Below, piece by piece: positions 1 through 6,620 of a stretch of DNA of 7,592 nt. Positions within the stretch are counted from its first letter, which is position 1. Every line of letters begins with the position of its first letter. Position numbers and translations under genes: made by a program. The stretch is from an uncultured Ruminococcus sp. (lineage in GTDB: Bacteria; Bacillota; Clostridia; Oscillospirales; Ruminococcaceae), in assembly GCA_945835085.1 (NCBI GenBank), contig CAMAIG010000067.1, positions 1 through 7,592 on the forward strand, in the 5' to 3' direction. The notes under the pieces were generated by a model. It ran no database searches. It was not told the DNA's origin and saw only the letters and a program-made list of their open reading frames with translations.

Positions 1-479
1 ATGCACACGCCCTTGTTTCCGCCAATGTCGATATCCCTGCAGCTGATAAATTCGGCTTTTTCGTCCTGTGCCACGGCAGCTTCAAACTCTGCACCGATCT
101 TATCCGATGAAAACTCGCCCTTTTTGCCCACGTTGTTATTATTTATTATAATGAAATTGCCGGGGTCATTTTTCAGCTCCAGAATATGATCCGTTAATGA
201 AGCACTGTCACTTCCTTGAAGCTGCTCATTAAGATATGTGGAATCCACCCATATTCCGGTATCGTAATAAAGCCTGTAGCCCTTTCCGTTAAGCTCTGCC
301 TTGTCGGAATTATCATCGGCTTTGGACAATGACGTTTCCCTTTCCTCAGAAGCCACGGAGGCTTCAGTCACAGCTTCATTATCTGCGGCATCGGTTTGCG
401 TCACATTTCCGCATGAAGCGGCACAGGCAGATAATATCAGAACCATTCCTATGATAAAAAAATGCTTATTGATTTTCAT
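1..479 (-). CDS. Secreted lipoprotein of unknown function, C-terminus cut by window edge
   Basis: The open frame reads from ATG at 479 down to the left edge with no stop (159 full codons), so the C-terminus is missing. The N-terminus is a lipoprotein signal peptide: Lys at residues 2 and 5, a hydrophobic stretch at about 7-16, then the lipobox LSAC (residues 16-19) with Cys19 as the likely lipidated residue. A second Cys follows at 23. Residues ~25-63 are Ser/Thr/Ala/Glu/Asp-rich, as in the flexible linker of surface lipoproteins, and a folded domain seems to begin near KGYRLYYDTGIW (~66-77). The start is supported by AAAGGAG at 488-494 and a strong promoter just upstream. It is transcribed away from the sugar genes, so a role in that pathway is not implied. 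I do not recognise the folded domain and give no function beyond an exported, membrane-anchored protein. Confidence 0.85.
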   Translation of the reverse strand, partial: MKINKHFFIIGMVLILSACAASCGNVTQTDAADNEAVTEASVASEERETSLSKADDNSDKAELNGKGYRLYYDTGIWVDSTYLNEQLQGSDSASLTDHILELKNDPGNFIIINNNNVGKKGEFSSDKIGAEFEAAVAQDEKAEFISCRDIDIGGNKGVC

Positions 480-515
480 TACAGCTTCTCCTTTGCGGTA
501 TTCCTTTTTAAAATA

Positions 516-544
516 AGTATACTTCATCGGGGGAAAAAAGTCAA
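516..544 (-). promoter_or_regulatory. Sigma-A promoter for the lipoprotein gene
   Basis: On the minus strand a -35 box TTGACT (539-544) and a -10 box TATACT (516-521) are separated by exactly 17 bp. Each box differs from consensus at one position. The start of transcription should lie near 509, giving a leader of about 30 nt that carries the ribosome binding site at 488-494. Called by eye from spacing and match. Confidence 0.8.
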
Positions 545-557
545 TGAGGAATAAGTA

Positions 558-586
558 TTTACTAAAAAACAAAGATGTGATATAAT
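558..586 (+). promoter_or_regulatory. Extended -10 sigma-A promoter for the ECF S-component gene
   Basis: A perfect TATAAT lies at 581-586, preceded by the extended -10 dinucleotide TG at 578-579 (TGATATAAT). A weaker -35 box TTTACT sits at 558-563 with 17-bp spacing. Transcription should begin near 593, leaving a leader of under 40 nt, too short for a vitamin-sensing riboswitch. This is the only clear plus-strand promoter seen before the sugar-nucleotide genes, so it may drive those too by read-through. Confidence 0.8.
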
Positions 587-630
587 TATAAAATCAGTGA
601 AATACACTATCGGTAAAGGAGAGAATTATT

Positions 631-1197
631 ATGTCAACCTCAGTAAAAGCAATTGAAAAGCCCCGTCTTTCCGTAAAGCTGCAGACACTTGCGGCAGCTT
701 CGGCAATTATCGGTGCAGTGGTGCTTCCCCAGATATTTCATGTCATGGGAGCAGTATCGGGGCTGGGCACAAAGCTTGGCGAAGTATTTCTGCCCATGCA
801 CCTGACAATATTCCTGGCAGGACTTCTTGCAGGACCAATGGCAGGAGCCGCAGCAGGAGTAATGGCTCCCCTTGCAAGCTTTGCGCTTACGGGAATGCCG
901 TCATCAGCCATGCTTCCCTTTATGATGATAGAGCTGTGTGCATACGGACTTTTTTCGGGGCTTCTCCGCAATGTAAATATACCCGTGATCGGAAAGGTTT
1001 TTGCAGTACAGGTAGCAGGACGAGCAGTAAGAGCGGGAGCTATCCTTGTTTCCGTTTACGCTTTGGGAAATGCAGCAATACCCGTTTCCATAATATGGAC
1101 AAGCATTACCACAGGCATTTTCGGAATAGTTCTGCAGCTGGTGCTTATCCCTCTTATAATATTCCGTGTGGAAAATGGAACTGCCAATGAAAAGTGA
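631..1197 (+). CDS. ECF transporter S component (substrate-binding membrane subunit)
   Basis: The 188-residue protein is almost entirely hydrophobic, with about six predicted membrane segments, the usual size and form of energy-coupling-factor S subunits that bind a vitamin or similar small molecule and work with shared EcfA/A'/T subunits. The conserved-looking core is the run LPMHLTIFLAGLLAGP (~50-65), followed by a Gly/Ala-rich helix and an LTGMP loop near 86-90. This resembles the broad clostridial ECF_trnsprt (PF12822-like) group rather than BioY or ThiT. The start at 631 has AAAGGAG at 615-621, nine bases upstream. The substrate cannot be read from sequence. The last 11 bases overlap the next gene, so the two are probably translationally coupled. 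No energising subunits are present, as is normal for group II ECF systems. Confidence 0.85.
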   Translation: MSTSVKAIEKPRLSVKLQTLAAASAIIGAVVLPQIFHVMGAVSGLGTKLGEVFLPMHLTIFLAGLLAGPMAGAAAGVMAPLASFALTGMPSSAMLPFMMIELCAYGLFSGLLRNVNIPVIGKVFAVQVAGRAVRAGAILVSVYALGNAAIPVSIIWTSITTGIFGIVLQLVLIPLIIFRVENGTANEK

Positions 1198-1657
1198 TCT
1201 TGAAAAAGCAAAAGCCCTGCTAAGAAACGGAAAATACACCTGTGTTATCTGCTCGGGAGATAACATATACACAAGCACCGAAAGAGGAGTTAAGCCTCTG
1301 CTTGCATGGACAGACAGCAAAACCGATATGAAGGGATTTTCCGCTGCCGACAAGGTCATAGGAAAAGCTGCCGCCTTTTTATATGTTATCCTCGGTGTAG
1401 ACTCTGTTTATGCAGATATTATCAGCGAGCCTGCAAAAGCCATTTTTGAAGAAAAGGGCATAGCTCTCGAATACGGCTTGCTTGTGCAGGCAATAAAAAA
1501 CCGTTCCGGCACAGGCTTCTGCCCCATGGAAACAGCGGTAAAAAGCATTTTTGAGCCAAGCGCCGCCCTGGAAGCTATCCGAAAAAAAGCCGCAGAGCTT
1601 GCAGAGAACCCATCACCGGGTAACAGCCTTTCGGACACAAGCCGAAATAATCAGTGA
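1187..1657 (+). CDS. DUF1893 family protein (TM1506-like, cytidine-deaminase-type fold)
   Basis: The 156-residue protein matches my recollection of the DUF1893 (TM1506) family: an N-terminal SDLEKAKALL helix, strands around YTCVIC (17-22) and DNIYTS (25-30), the segment GVKPLL (34-39), helix DKVIGKAAAFLY (55-66), strand VYADIIS (74-80), and the loop NRSGTGFCPME (105-115). Family structures have a cytidine-deaminase-like fold, but the His/Cys-Ala-Glu zinc motif is not evident; the expected helix reads GKAAAF. The Cys-Pro-Met-Glu at 112-115 is the best candidate functional site. ATG at 1187 is chosen because the protein then begins as family members do and GGA at 1177-1179 gives suitable spacing; ATG 1175 and GTG 1166 are alternatives. 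It overlaps the S-component gene by 11 bp. The last ~12 residues are polar and probably disordered. Biochemical function is unknown. Confidence 0.82.
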   Translation: MKSDLEKAKALLRNGKYTCVICSGDNIYTSTERGVKPLLAWTDSKTDMKGFSAADKVIGKAAAFLYVILGVDSVYADIISEPAKAIFEEKGIALEYGLLVQAIKNRSGTGFCPMETAVKSIFEPSAALEAIRKKAAELAENPSPGNSLSDTSRNNQ

Positions 1658-1686
1658 TCTCATAGCATCAAATGCATTTTGACCAT

Positions 1687-1696
1687 AAAAAGGAGA
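1687..1696 (+). promoter_or_regulatory. Ribosome binding site that fixes the gmd start
   Basis: The run AAAAAGGAGA ends nine bases before ATG at 1706. It excludes the upstream in-frame ATG at 1679, which would place this Shine-Dalgarno sequence inside the coding region and add nine residues before the usual [13 protein letters not shown] start. Confidence 0.8.
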
Positions 1697-1705
1697 GTCT
1701 GCATA

Positions 1706-2755
1706 ATGAAAAAAGCGCTAATAACAGGCATAACGGGACAGGACGGCTCATACCTTGCCGAATTTCTGCTTGAAAAGGGCTATGAGGTACATGGCATTAT
1801 AAGGCGTGCGTCCGTTTCAAACACTTCACGCATAGATCACCTTATCGAAAAAAATGCGGTAACTCTTCATGACGGAGATCTGACCGATTCCACATCTCTT
1901 ATCAGGATAATCGGCATCGTACAGCCCGATGAGATATATAATCTTGCGGCACAATCCCATGTTCAGATATCCTTTGACGTCCCCGAATATTCGGGAGATG
2001 TTGACGCAATAGGCGTGCTTCGTATCCTTGAAGCGGTGAGAATGCTGAAGCTTGAAAAAAAGACAAGGATATATCAGGCGTCCACCTCCGAGCTTTACGG
2101 AAAGGTAGAAGAAATACCTCAGAAGGAAACGACCCCCTTTCACCCCTACAGCCCCTATGCCATTGCAAAGCAGTATGGCTTCTGGATGATAAAGGAGTAC
2201 AGAGAGGCTTACGGAATGTTTGCGGTAAACGGCATTCTTTTCAATCACGAATCAGAGCGTCGGGGAGAAAATTTCGTCACAAGAAAGATCACTCTTGCAG
2301 CAGGCAGGATAGCCGAGGGGCTTCAGGATCATCTCGAGCTTGGAAATCTTGATTCCCTTCGTGACTGGGGATATGCAAAGGATTATGTTGAATGTATGTG
2401 GCTCATCATGCAGCAGGACACTCCCGATGATTTTGTTATCGCAACGGGAGAGCAGCATACAGTGCGGGATTTTACAGAGAAAGCCTTTGCCGCCAACGGC
2501 ATCACTCTCCGCTGGGAGGGAAAGGGACTTGACGAAAAGGGCTATGACGCAAAAACGGGAAAAATGCTTGTATGTGTTAACCCCGCATGGTTCAGACCCA
2601 CAGACGTTGACGATCTTCTGGGCGACCCCACAAAGGCAAAAACCGTTCTTGGCTGGGATCCACGGAAAACAAGCTATGCCGAGCTTGTAAGAATAATGGC
2701 TCAGCACGACAGAGCGCTTGCAAAGAGTGAATCGGCAGCAAAGGGAAGATCATAA
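1706..2755 (+). CDS. gmd: GDP-mannose 4,6-dehydratase
   Basis: Converts GDP-D-mannose to GDP-4-keto-6-deoxy-D-mannose in the cytoplasm, the shared precursor of GDP-L-fucose, GDP-D-rhamnose and GDP-perosamine. The 349-residue product is of normal length for this extended short-chain dehydrogenase. It shows the nucleotide-binding [10 protein letters not shown] (8-17, GxxGxxG), the RR pair at 33-34 typical of NADP-binding Gmd, NLAAQSHV (79-86), the catalytic segment STSELYG (126-132; Thr127 and Glu129 correspond to the E. coli acid/base pair), and YxxxK at Tyr151/Lys155. [15 protein letters not shown] (about 185-199) and [17 protein letters not shown] are near-invariant family blocks. ATG 1706 follows AGGAGA with good spacing. 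The stop shares TAATG with the next gene. No separate promoter or terminator was found in the 48 bp before it. Confidence 0.97.
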   Translation: MKKALITGITGQDGSYLAEFLLEKGYEVHGIIRRASVSNTSRIDHLIEKNAVTLHDGDLTDSTSLIRIIGIVQPDEIYNLAAQSHVQISFDVPEYSGDVDAIGVLRILEAVRMLKLEKKTRIYQASTSELYGKVEEIPQKETTPFHPYSPYAIAKQYGFWMIKEYREAYGMFAVNGILFNHESERRGENFVTRKITLAAGRIAEGLQDHLELGNLDSLRDWGYAKDYVECMWLIMQQDTPDDFVIATGEQHTVRDFTEKAFAANGITLRWEGKGLDEKGYDAKTGKMLVCVNPAWFRPTDVDDLLGDPTKAKTVLGWDPRKTSYAELVRIMAQHDRALAKSESAAKGRS

Positions 2756-3696
2756 TGGAAAAAAATGCAAAAATATTTGTTGCGGGACATAAGGGAATGG
2801 TAGGCTCCGCAATTGTCAGAGAGCTGAAAAAGCAGGGCTATGCAAATATTATCGGCAGGAGTCACAGCGAGCTTGATCTTTGCAGGCAGGACGCAGTGGA
2901 AGCCTTTTTTTCCGAGGAAAAACCGGAATATGTTTTTCTTGCTGCTGCAAAGGTAGGCGGCATAATGGCAAATTCCGAAGCCCTTGCGGATTTCATGTAT
3001 GAAAATATTTGCCTTGAAATGAATGTGATACATTCGGCATGGAAAAACGGCTGCAAAAAGCTCCTGTTCCTCGGCTCCTCCTGCATTTATCCGAGAATGG
3101 CACCTCAGCCCATGCCCGAAAGCTGCCTGCTCACATCAGAGCTTGAAAAGACCAACGAAGCCTATGCCCTTGCAAAAATATCTGGGCTCAAATACTGCGA
3201 GTATCTTAACAGACAGTACGGCACCGATTATATATCCGCAATGCCCACAAACCTCTATGGTCCCAATGACAACTATCATCCGACCCACAGCCATGTGCTT
3301 CCCGCCCTTATAAGGCGTTTCCACGAGGCGAAGATAAACGGTCTGAAAGAAGTTACCTGCTGGGGTACGGGAACACCGCTGCGGGAATTTCTCTATGTTG
3401 ACGATCTTGCGAATGCCTGCGTATTTCTCATGAACAGCTATTCGGGAAATGAAACCGTGAACGTGGGCACAGGAAAAGAGCTTTCAATAAAGGAGCTTAC
3501 AGAGCTCACAGCAAAGGTAATCGGCTACGAAGGGGAAATAAAGTGGGATACCTCAAAGCCCGACGGCACTCCGAGAAAGCTTCTTGACGTTTCAAAGCTT
3601 GAAGGACTTGGCTGGAAATACAAAACAGAGCTTGAAGAGGGGATCCGCCTTTCCTATGAGGATTTTCTCAATAATCCCATGAGAGCGGAAAGATAA
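2755..3696 (+). CDS. fcl: GDP-L-fucose synthase (GDP-4-keto-6-deoxymannose epimerase/reductase)
   Basis: Carries out the 3,5-epimerisation and NADPH-dependent 4-reduction of the Gmd product, giving GDP-L-fucose (also named WcaG). The 313 residues match the family length. Visible motifs are the dinucleotide loop GHKGMVGSA (11-19), AAAKVGGI (63-70), SSCIYP (108-113) with Cys110 at the position of E. coli Cys109, YxxxK at Tyr137/Lys141, and [11 protein letters not shown] (166-176) followed by SHVLPAL, where His180 matches the catalytic His179 of E. coli. [17 protein letters not shown] is also canonical. All catalytic residues are present, so it should be active. Its ATG overlaps the gmd TAA by one base, indicating translational coupling and balanced expression of the two consecutive enzymes. 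Confidence 0.97.
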   Translation: MEKNAKIFVAGHKGMVGSAIVRELKKQGYANIIGRSHSELDLCRQDAVEAFFSEEKPEYVFLAAAKVGGIMANSEALADFMYENICLEMNVIHSAWKNGCKKLLFLGSSCIYPRMAPQPMPESCLLTSELEKTNEAYALAKISGLKYCEYLNRQYGTDYISAMPTNLYGPNDNYHPTHSHVLPALIRRFHEAKINGLKEVTCWGTGTPLREFLYVDDLANACVFLMNSYSGNETVNVGTGKELSIKELTELTAKVIGYEGEIKWDTSKPDGTPRKLLDVSKLEGLGWKYKTELEEGIRLSYEDFLNNPMRAER

Positions 3697-3724
3697 GGAC
3701 TGCACGGGAGGGCGGTAATACAGC

Positions 3725-5038
3725 ATGAATATTATTTTATTATCGGGCGGTTCGGGAAAAAGGCTGTGGCCGCTTTCCAATGATGTGCGTTCAAAGCAGT
3801 TCATCAAGATATTCAGAAACGAGGACGGCGGATATGAATCCATGCTCCAGCGAGTCTACGGGCAGATAATTTCCGTTGACAGCGGTGCGAATATCACAAT
3901 AGCGACTTCAAGATCACAGGTGTCCTCCATACATAACCAGATAGGCGACAAGGTGAGCATATGCGTGGAGCCATGCAGAAAAGACACCTTCCCCGCAATT
4001 GTCCTTGCGACCTTATATCTTCATGATGTAAAGGGCATTCCCGAAGATGAAGCGGTCGTGGTTTGTCCTGTGGACCCTTATGTGGAAAGGGATTATTTTG
4101 AAGCCCTTGAAAGGCTCTCGGAGCTTGCACAAAGCGGTGACTCAAAGCTTGTGCTTATGGGTATAAAGCCCACATATCCCAGCGAAAAATACGGCTATAT
4201 CATACCTGCCGACAAGGGAGCTGTCAGCAAAGTGCTGACCTTTAAGGAAAAGCCCGATGCAAAGACAGCGGAAGAATATATCGGTCAGGGAGCATTATGG
4301 AACGGCGGAGTATTTGCATATAAGCTGGGATATCTTCTTGACACCGCACACAGGCTCATTGATTTTACGGGCTACAAGGATCTTCTGGAAAAGTATGCGG
4401 AGCTTGAAAAAATAAGCTTTGACTATGCAGTGGCAGAGCATGAGGACAATATCAGCGTAATGCGCTTTGATGGGCAGTGGAAGGACTTAGGAACATGGAA
4501 CACCCTTACCGAAGCCATGGTGGAAAGCAGCGTGGGACAAGCAATAACCAACGACAAATGCGAAAATGTGCATATAATCAATGAGCTTGATGTGCCTGTG
4601 CTGTGCATGGGGCTGAAAGATGTGGTGATCTCGGCAAGTCCCGAGGGCATACTTGTATCGGACAAGGGAGAATCAAGCTATATCAAGCCCTTTGTGGACA
4701 GCATAGATAATCAGATACGTTTTGCCGAAAAATCATGGGGCAGCTACCGTGTGCTTGATGTGGAGGACGAGAGCCTTACCATAAAGGTAACGCTCCGTCC
4801 GGGCCATGGCATGAATTATCACAGCCATGAGCATCGAGATGAGGTCTGGACAGTGATATCAGGCAGGGGACGAGCAGTTATTGACGGAAAAGAGCAGCCC
4901 GTTTCACAGGGCGATGTGCTTACCATGAAGGCAGGGGTGAAGCACTGTATTCTTGCGGACACCGAGCTTAAAGTTATTGAGGTACAGCTCGGCAAGAGCA
5001 TAAGCGTTGATGATAAGATAAAGTATGAGAATATATAA
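3725..5038 (+). CDS. manC: Mannose-1-phosphate guanylyltransferase with C-terminal cupin (ManC type)
   Basis: Makes GDP-mannose from mannose-1-phosphate and GTP, feeding Gmd. The 437-residue protein has an N-terminal nucleotidyltransferase domain beginning LSGGSGKRLWPLSND (6-20), with SKQF at 23-26, the sugar-binding FKEKPD (173-178), WNGGVF (192-197) and FDYAV (232-236), then a beta-helix-like linker. A cupin of the type II phosphomannose isomerase class starts at WGSYRV (338) and carries RPGHGMNYHSHEHRDEVW (358-375), where His366, His368 and Glu373 with His407 are likely metal ligands. The protein may therefore be bifunctional (isomerase plus guanylyltransferase), although the linker and total length are shorter than the ~470-480 residues of E. 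coli ManC. The lysine at position 12, where Thr is usual, and RSKQF instead of YPKQF mark a variant subgroup. GGGAGG (3706-3711) precedes ATG with rather long spacing. GDP-sugar specificity is inferred from context. Confidence 0.88.
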   Translation: MNIILLSGGSGKRLWPLSNDVRSKQFIKIFRNEDGGYESMLQRVYGQIISVDSGANITIATSRSQVSSIHNQIGDKVSICVEPCRKDTFPAIVLATLYLHDVKGIPEDEAVVVCPVDPYVERDYFEALERLSELAQSGDSKLVLMGIKPTYPSEKYGYIIPADKGAVSKVLTFKEKPDAKTAEEYIGQGALWNGGVFAYKLGYLLDTAHRLIDFTGYKDLLEKYAELEKISFDYAVAEHEDNISVMRFDGQWKDLGTWNTLTEAMVESSVGQAITNDKCENVHIINELDVPVLCMGLKDVVISASPEGILVSDKGESSYIKPFVDSIDNQIRFAEKSWGSYRVLDVEDESLTIKVTLRPGHGMNYHSHEHRDEVWTVISGRGRAVIDGKEQPVSQGDVLTMKAGVKHCILADTELKVIEVQLGKSISVDDKIKYENI

Positions 5039-5056
5039 TGAGGAATTGATCCACAT

Positions 5057-6391
5057 ATGAAATTCGGTTCAAGGAAGATAGGCTCTGCTTCGGTAGGGCT
5101 GGCATCAAATATGGCGATAAGCGGCATATGCAAGCCTGTATCTATGCTGCTGGGCTATATCTATGTCCCTATCGTCCTGAACTGGCTGGGTGAGGAGAAA
5201 TACGGCATCTGGGCAACCCTCCTTGCCATAGTGTCGTGGATAAGCTATTTCGATATCGGAATCGGCAACGGATTAAGAAACAAGCTGACCAAAGCCTTAT
5301 CGGCGGGAGATGAAAAACAGGGTCAAAGACTAATTTCCTCCGCCTATGCCTTCATTGCAGCTTTGATGACAGCTGCTGCCGTAATTTTCTGCATAGCAGC
5401 TTCCTTTGCAGACTGGAACAGGATATTCGGCGTCAGGGATATTGCCGAGGATCTGAAAGCTCTTGTATGCATTACAGTTATATTTGTTGCGGTAAATTTC
5501 GTTCTTTCCATATGCAAAAATGTGCTGTATGCCCTTCAGAAGGCAGCAGATGTCAGCCTTATGGAGGTAGTGACCCAGGGACTTAATCTGCTGGGCATTA
5601 TCGCAGCAAGGGCGCTTGCACCCGCAGATCTTTTTCTGATAGCTCTTATCTATGGGCTGTCCATGATAGTGACCAATATAATTTTCAGCATAGTGCTTTA
5701 CATCAAAAATAAACAGCTCCGCCCCCGTTTATCAGAGGTGGAGCTAAATGAAGGAAAAGAGCTTACGGATCTGGGTCTTCAGTTTTTTATCATACAGATA
5801 TGTGCGCTGGTGCTTTTTACAACCGATAATCTGATGATTTCATTGCTGTACGGAGCGGCAGATGTTACGCCCTACTCAGCCTCCATCAAGCTGTTTACAG
5901 CTATCAGCAGTGTTTATTCGGCATTCCTTGCACCCATATGGTCGGCGGCAACGAAGGCTAAGACCGAGGGCAACCGCAGCGGACTAAAAAAGATAATAAA
6001 GACGCTTAATTTTCTGATGCTCCCCTTTTTTGCGGCAGCGGTGCTTCTGACAATAATATTCAGACCTGTTGCGTTCATCTGGCTCGGAAGAGAGCTTAAT
6101 TTTTCGGACGGCCTGATACTTCTGGGCGGGCTGTACTGTATACTGACCATCTGGTGCAATACCTATTCCTACATCGCAAACGGACTTGAGCTGATGAAAA
6201 TGTCAATGGTAACAGCCGTAATTCAGGCGAGCGTTAATATTCCCCTCTCACTGCTGTTTGCAGGGACCTTTGGAATGGAAGCGGCAGGAGTTTTATGCGG
6301 AACGGTCTGTGCAATGTCAATTTCAGCAGTCGTTCAGCCGATTTATGTTTATAAATATATCTGCGGAAATCAGAATAGAAAAGAGGAGTAA
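5057..6391 (+). CDS. Polysaccharide flippase (Wzx-like, MOP superfamily)
   Basis: The 444-residue protein is a multi-spanning membrane protein with about twelve hydrophobic segments and short polar loops, the pattern and length of PST/Wzx-type oligosaccharide flippases. Recognisable features are the amphipathic-to-membrane start with NWLGEEKYGIWATL (about 40-53), a block FDIGIGNGLRNKLT (66-79) very typical of this group, a central FTTDNLMISLLYG segment (~253-265) and a C-terminal SVNIPLSLLFAGTFG helix region. It would flip undecaprenyl-linked oligosaccharide across the cytoplasmic membrane. It sits 18 bp after manC with GAGGA (5040-5044) upstream, so it is co-transcribed with the GDP-sugar genes. 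The short spacing after manC and the ribosome binding site before the broken aminotransferase show that the operon once continued downstream. Confidence 0.9.
   Translation: MKFGSRKIGSASVGLASNMAISGICKPVSMLLGYIYVPIVLNWLGEEKYGIWATLLAIVSWISYFDIGIGNGLRNKLTKALSAGDEKQGQRLISSAYAFIAALMTAAAVIFCIAASFADWNRIFGVRDIAEDLKALVCITVIFVAVNFVLSICKNVLYALQKAADVSLMEVVTQGLNLLGIIAARALAPADLFLIALIYGLSMIVTNIIFSIVLYIKNKQLRPRLSEVELNEGKELTDLGLQFFIIQICALVLFTTDNLMISLLYGAADVTPYSASIKLFTAISSVYSAFLAPIWSAATKAKTEGNRSGLKKIIKTLNFLMLPFFAAAVLLTIIFRPVAFIWLGRELNFSDGLILLGGLYCILTIWCNTYSYIANGLELMKMSMVTAVIQASVNIPLSLLFAGTFGMEAAGVLCGTVCAMSISAVVQPIYVYKYICGNQNRKEE
6381..6388 (+). promoter_or_regulatory. Orphaned ribosome binding site of the broken aminotransferase gene
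   Basis: AAGAGGAG, inside the last codons of the flippase gene, lies six bases before ATG 6395. Its good spacing shows that the remnant that follows was once a properly expressed gene in the same operon rather than random sequence. Confidence 0.6.
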
Positions 6392-6394
6392 AAC

Positions 6395-6463
6395 ATGAAA
6401 ATACCCGTATATATGCCCTCGCTGACGGGAAATGAAAAAAATATGTTAACGATCTTGCATTAA
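6395..6463 (+). pseudogene. 5' remnant of a DegT/DnrJ/EryC1/StrS sugar aminotransferase
   Basis: The reading frame starts MKIPVYMPSLTGNEK, which is the standard opening of PLP-dependent nucleotide-sugar aminotransferases such as GDP-perosamine synthase. The family would continue KKYVNDC; here a run of seven A's at 6435-6441 puts translation into a different frame and a TAA stops it at 6461-6463 after 22 codons. Adding one A restores KYVND, so a one-base slippage in the homopolymer is visible. Beyond that (from about 6452) family similarity ends, so roughly 95% of the gene is gone, including the PLP-binding lysine. It follows the flippase by 3 bp with its own ribosome binding site. In a gmd-containing operon the likeliest original product is a GDP-4-keto-6-deoxymannose 4-aminotransferase, but a short N-terminus cannot settle the substrate. 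Confidence 0.72.
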
Positions 6464-6597
6464 TGGCAATGGGTGTCTACAGGGTGAAATTGGCTACTTT
6501 CATTTCGGCAGTTATCAGTGCGGTATTTATGCCGATCCGGGCGGTGCTGATATTGCGGAAGAAAAAGAATAACAATGCTGTTATCAAAAGTGAATAA
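6456..6597 (+). pseudogene. Short orphan tail, possibly the C-terminus of a second flippase
   Basis: In one frame, ending at TAA 6595-6597, the sequence reads as one hydrophobic segment and a basic end: GVYRVKLATFISAV, then ISAVFMPIRAVLILRKKK. This resembles the end of the flippase gene upstream (AAGVLCGTVCAMSISAVVQPI), sharing GV, ISAV and PI in order with a three-residue difference, and the bases ATTTC-GCAGT are shared in the same frame. No start or ribosome binding site belongs to it. A second frame, ending at TAA 6570-6572, is also open and reads GEIGYFHFGSYQCGIY, with common codons, so the frame choice is not certain. Either way this is gene debris fused to the aminotransferase start. 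The rest of 6598-6620 holds only a small tandem repeat. Confidence 0.35.
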
Positions 6598-6601
6598 TAC
6601 T

Positions 6602-6619
6602 CTTGTATTTACTTGTATT
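6602..6619. repeat. Two-copy 10-bp-period direct repeat
   Basis: CTTGTATT occurs at 6602-6609 and again at 6612-6619, immediately left of the inverted repeat. Two copies only; it could be slippage or chance. Confidence 0.4.
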
Positions 6620-6620
6620 A

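Noticed and set aside
1..516. Plus-strand open frames at 1-189 and 301-516
   Set aside because: They are antisense to the lipoprotein gene, which has a promoter, ribosome binding site and signal peptide.
587..630. Riboswitch before the ECF S-component gene
   Set aside because: The predicted leader is below 40 nt, too short for known vitamin aptamers, and no conserved fold is visible.
1166..1186. GTG 1166 or ATG 1175 as start of the DUF1893 gene
   Set aside because: The extra residues MWKMELP are encoded by the end of the S-component gene and are not family-like; ATG 1187 gives the usual N-terminus.
1629..1647. TTTCGG/CCGAAA hairpin at the end of the DUF1893 gene
   Set aside because: Only six base pairs, inside coding sequence and with no T-run, so not supported as a terminator.
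1679..1705. Upstream in-frame ATG that would lengthen gmd by nine residues
   Set aside because: It has no ribosome binding site, the strong AGGAGA lies inside the extension, and the family normally begins directly at [13 protein letters not shown].
1679..1707. TTGACC-17-CATAAT, a possible promoter for gmd
   Set aside because: The -10 box overlaps the gmd start codon, so transcription would begin inside the gene and omit the ribosome binding site.
2252..2707. 151-codon minus-strand open frame inside gmd
   Set aside because: It is opposite an unmistakable gmd coding region, lacks a ribosome binding site and shows no protein family features.
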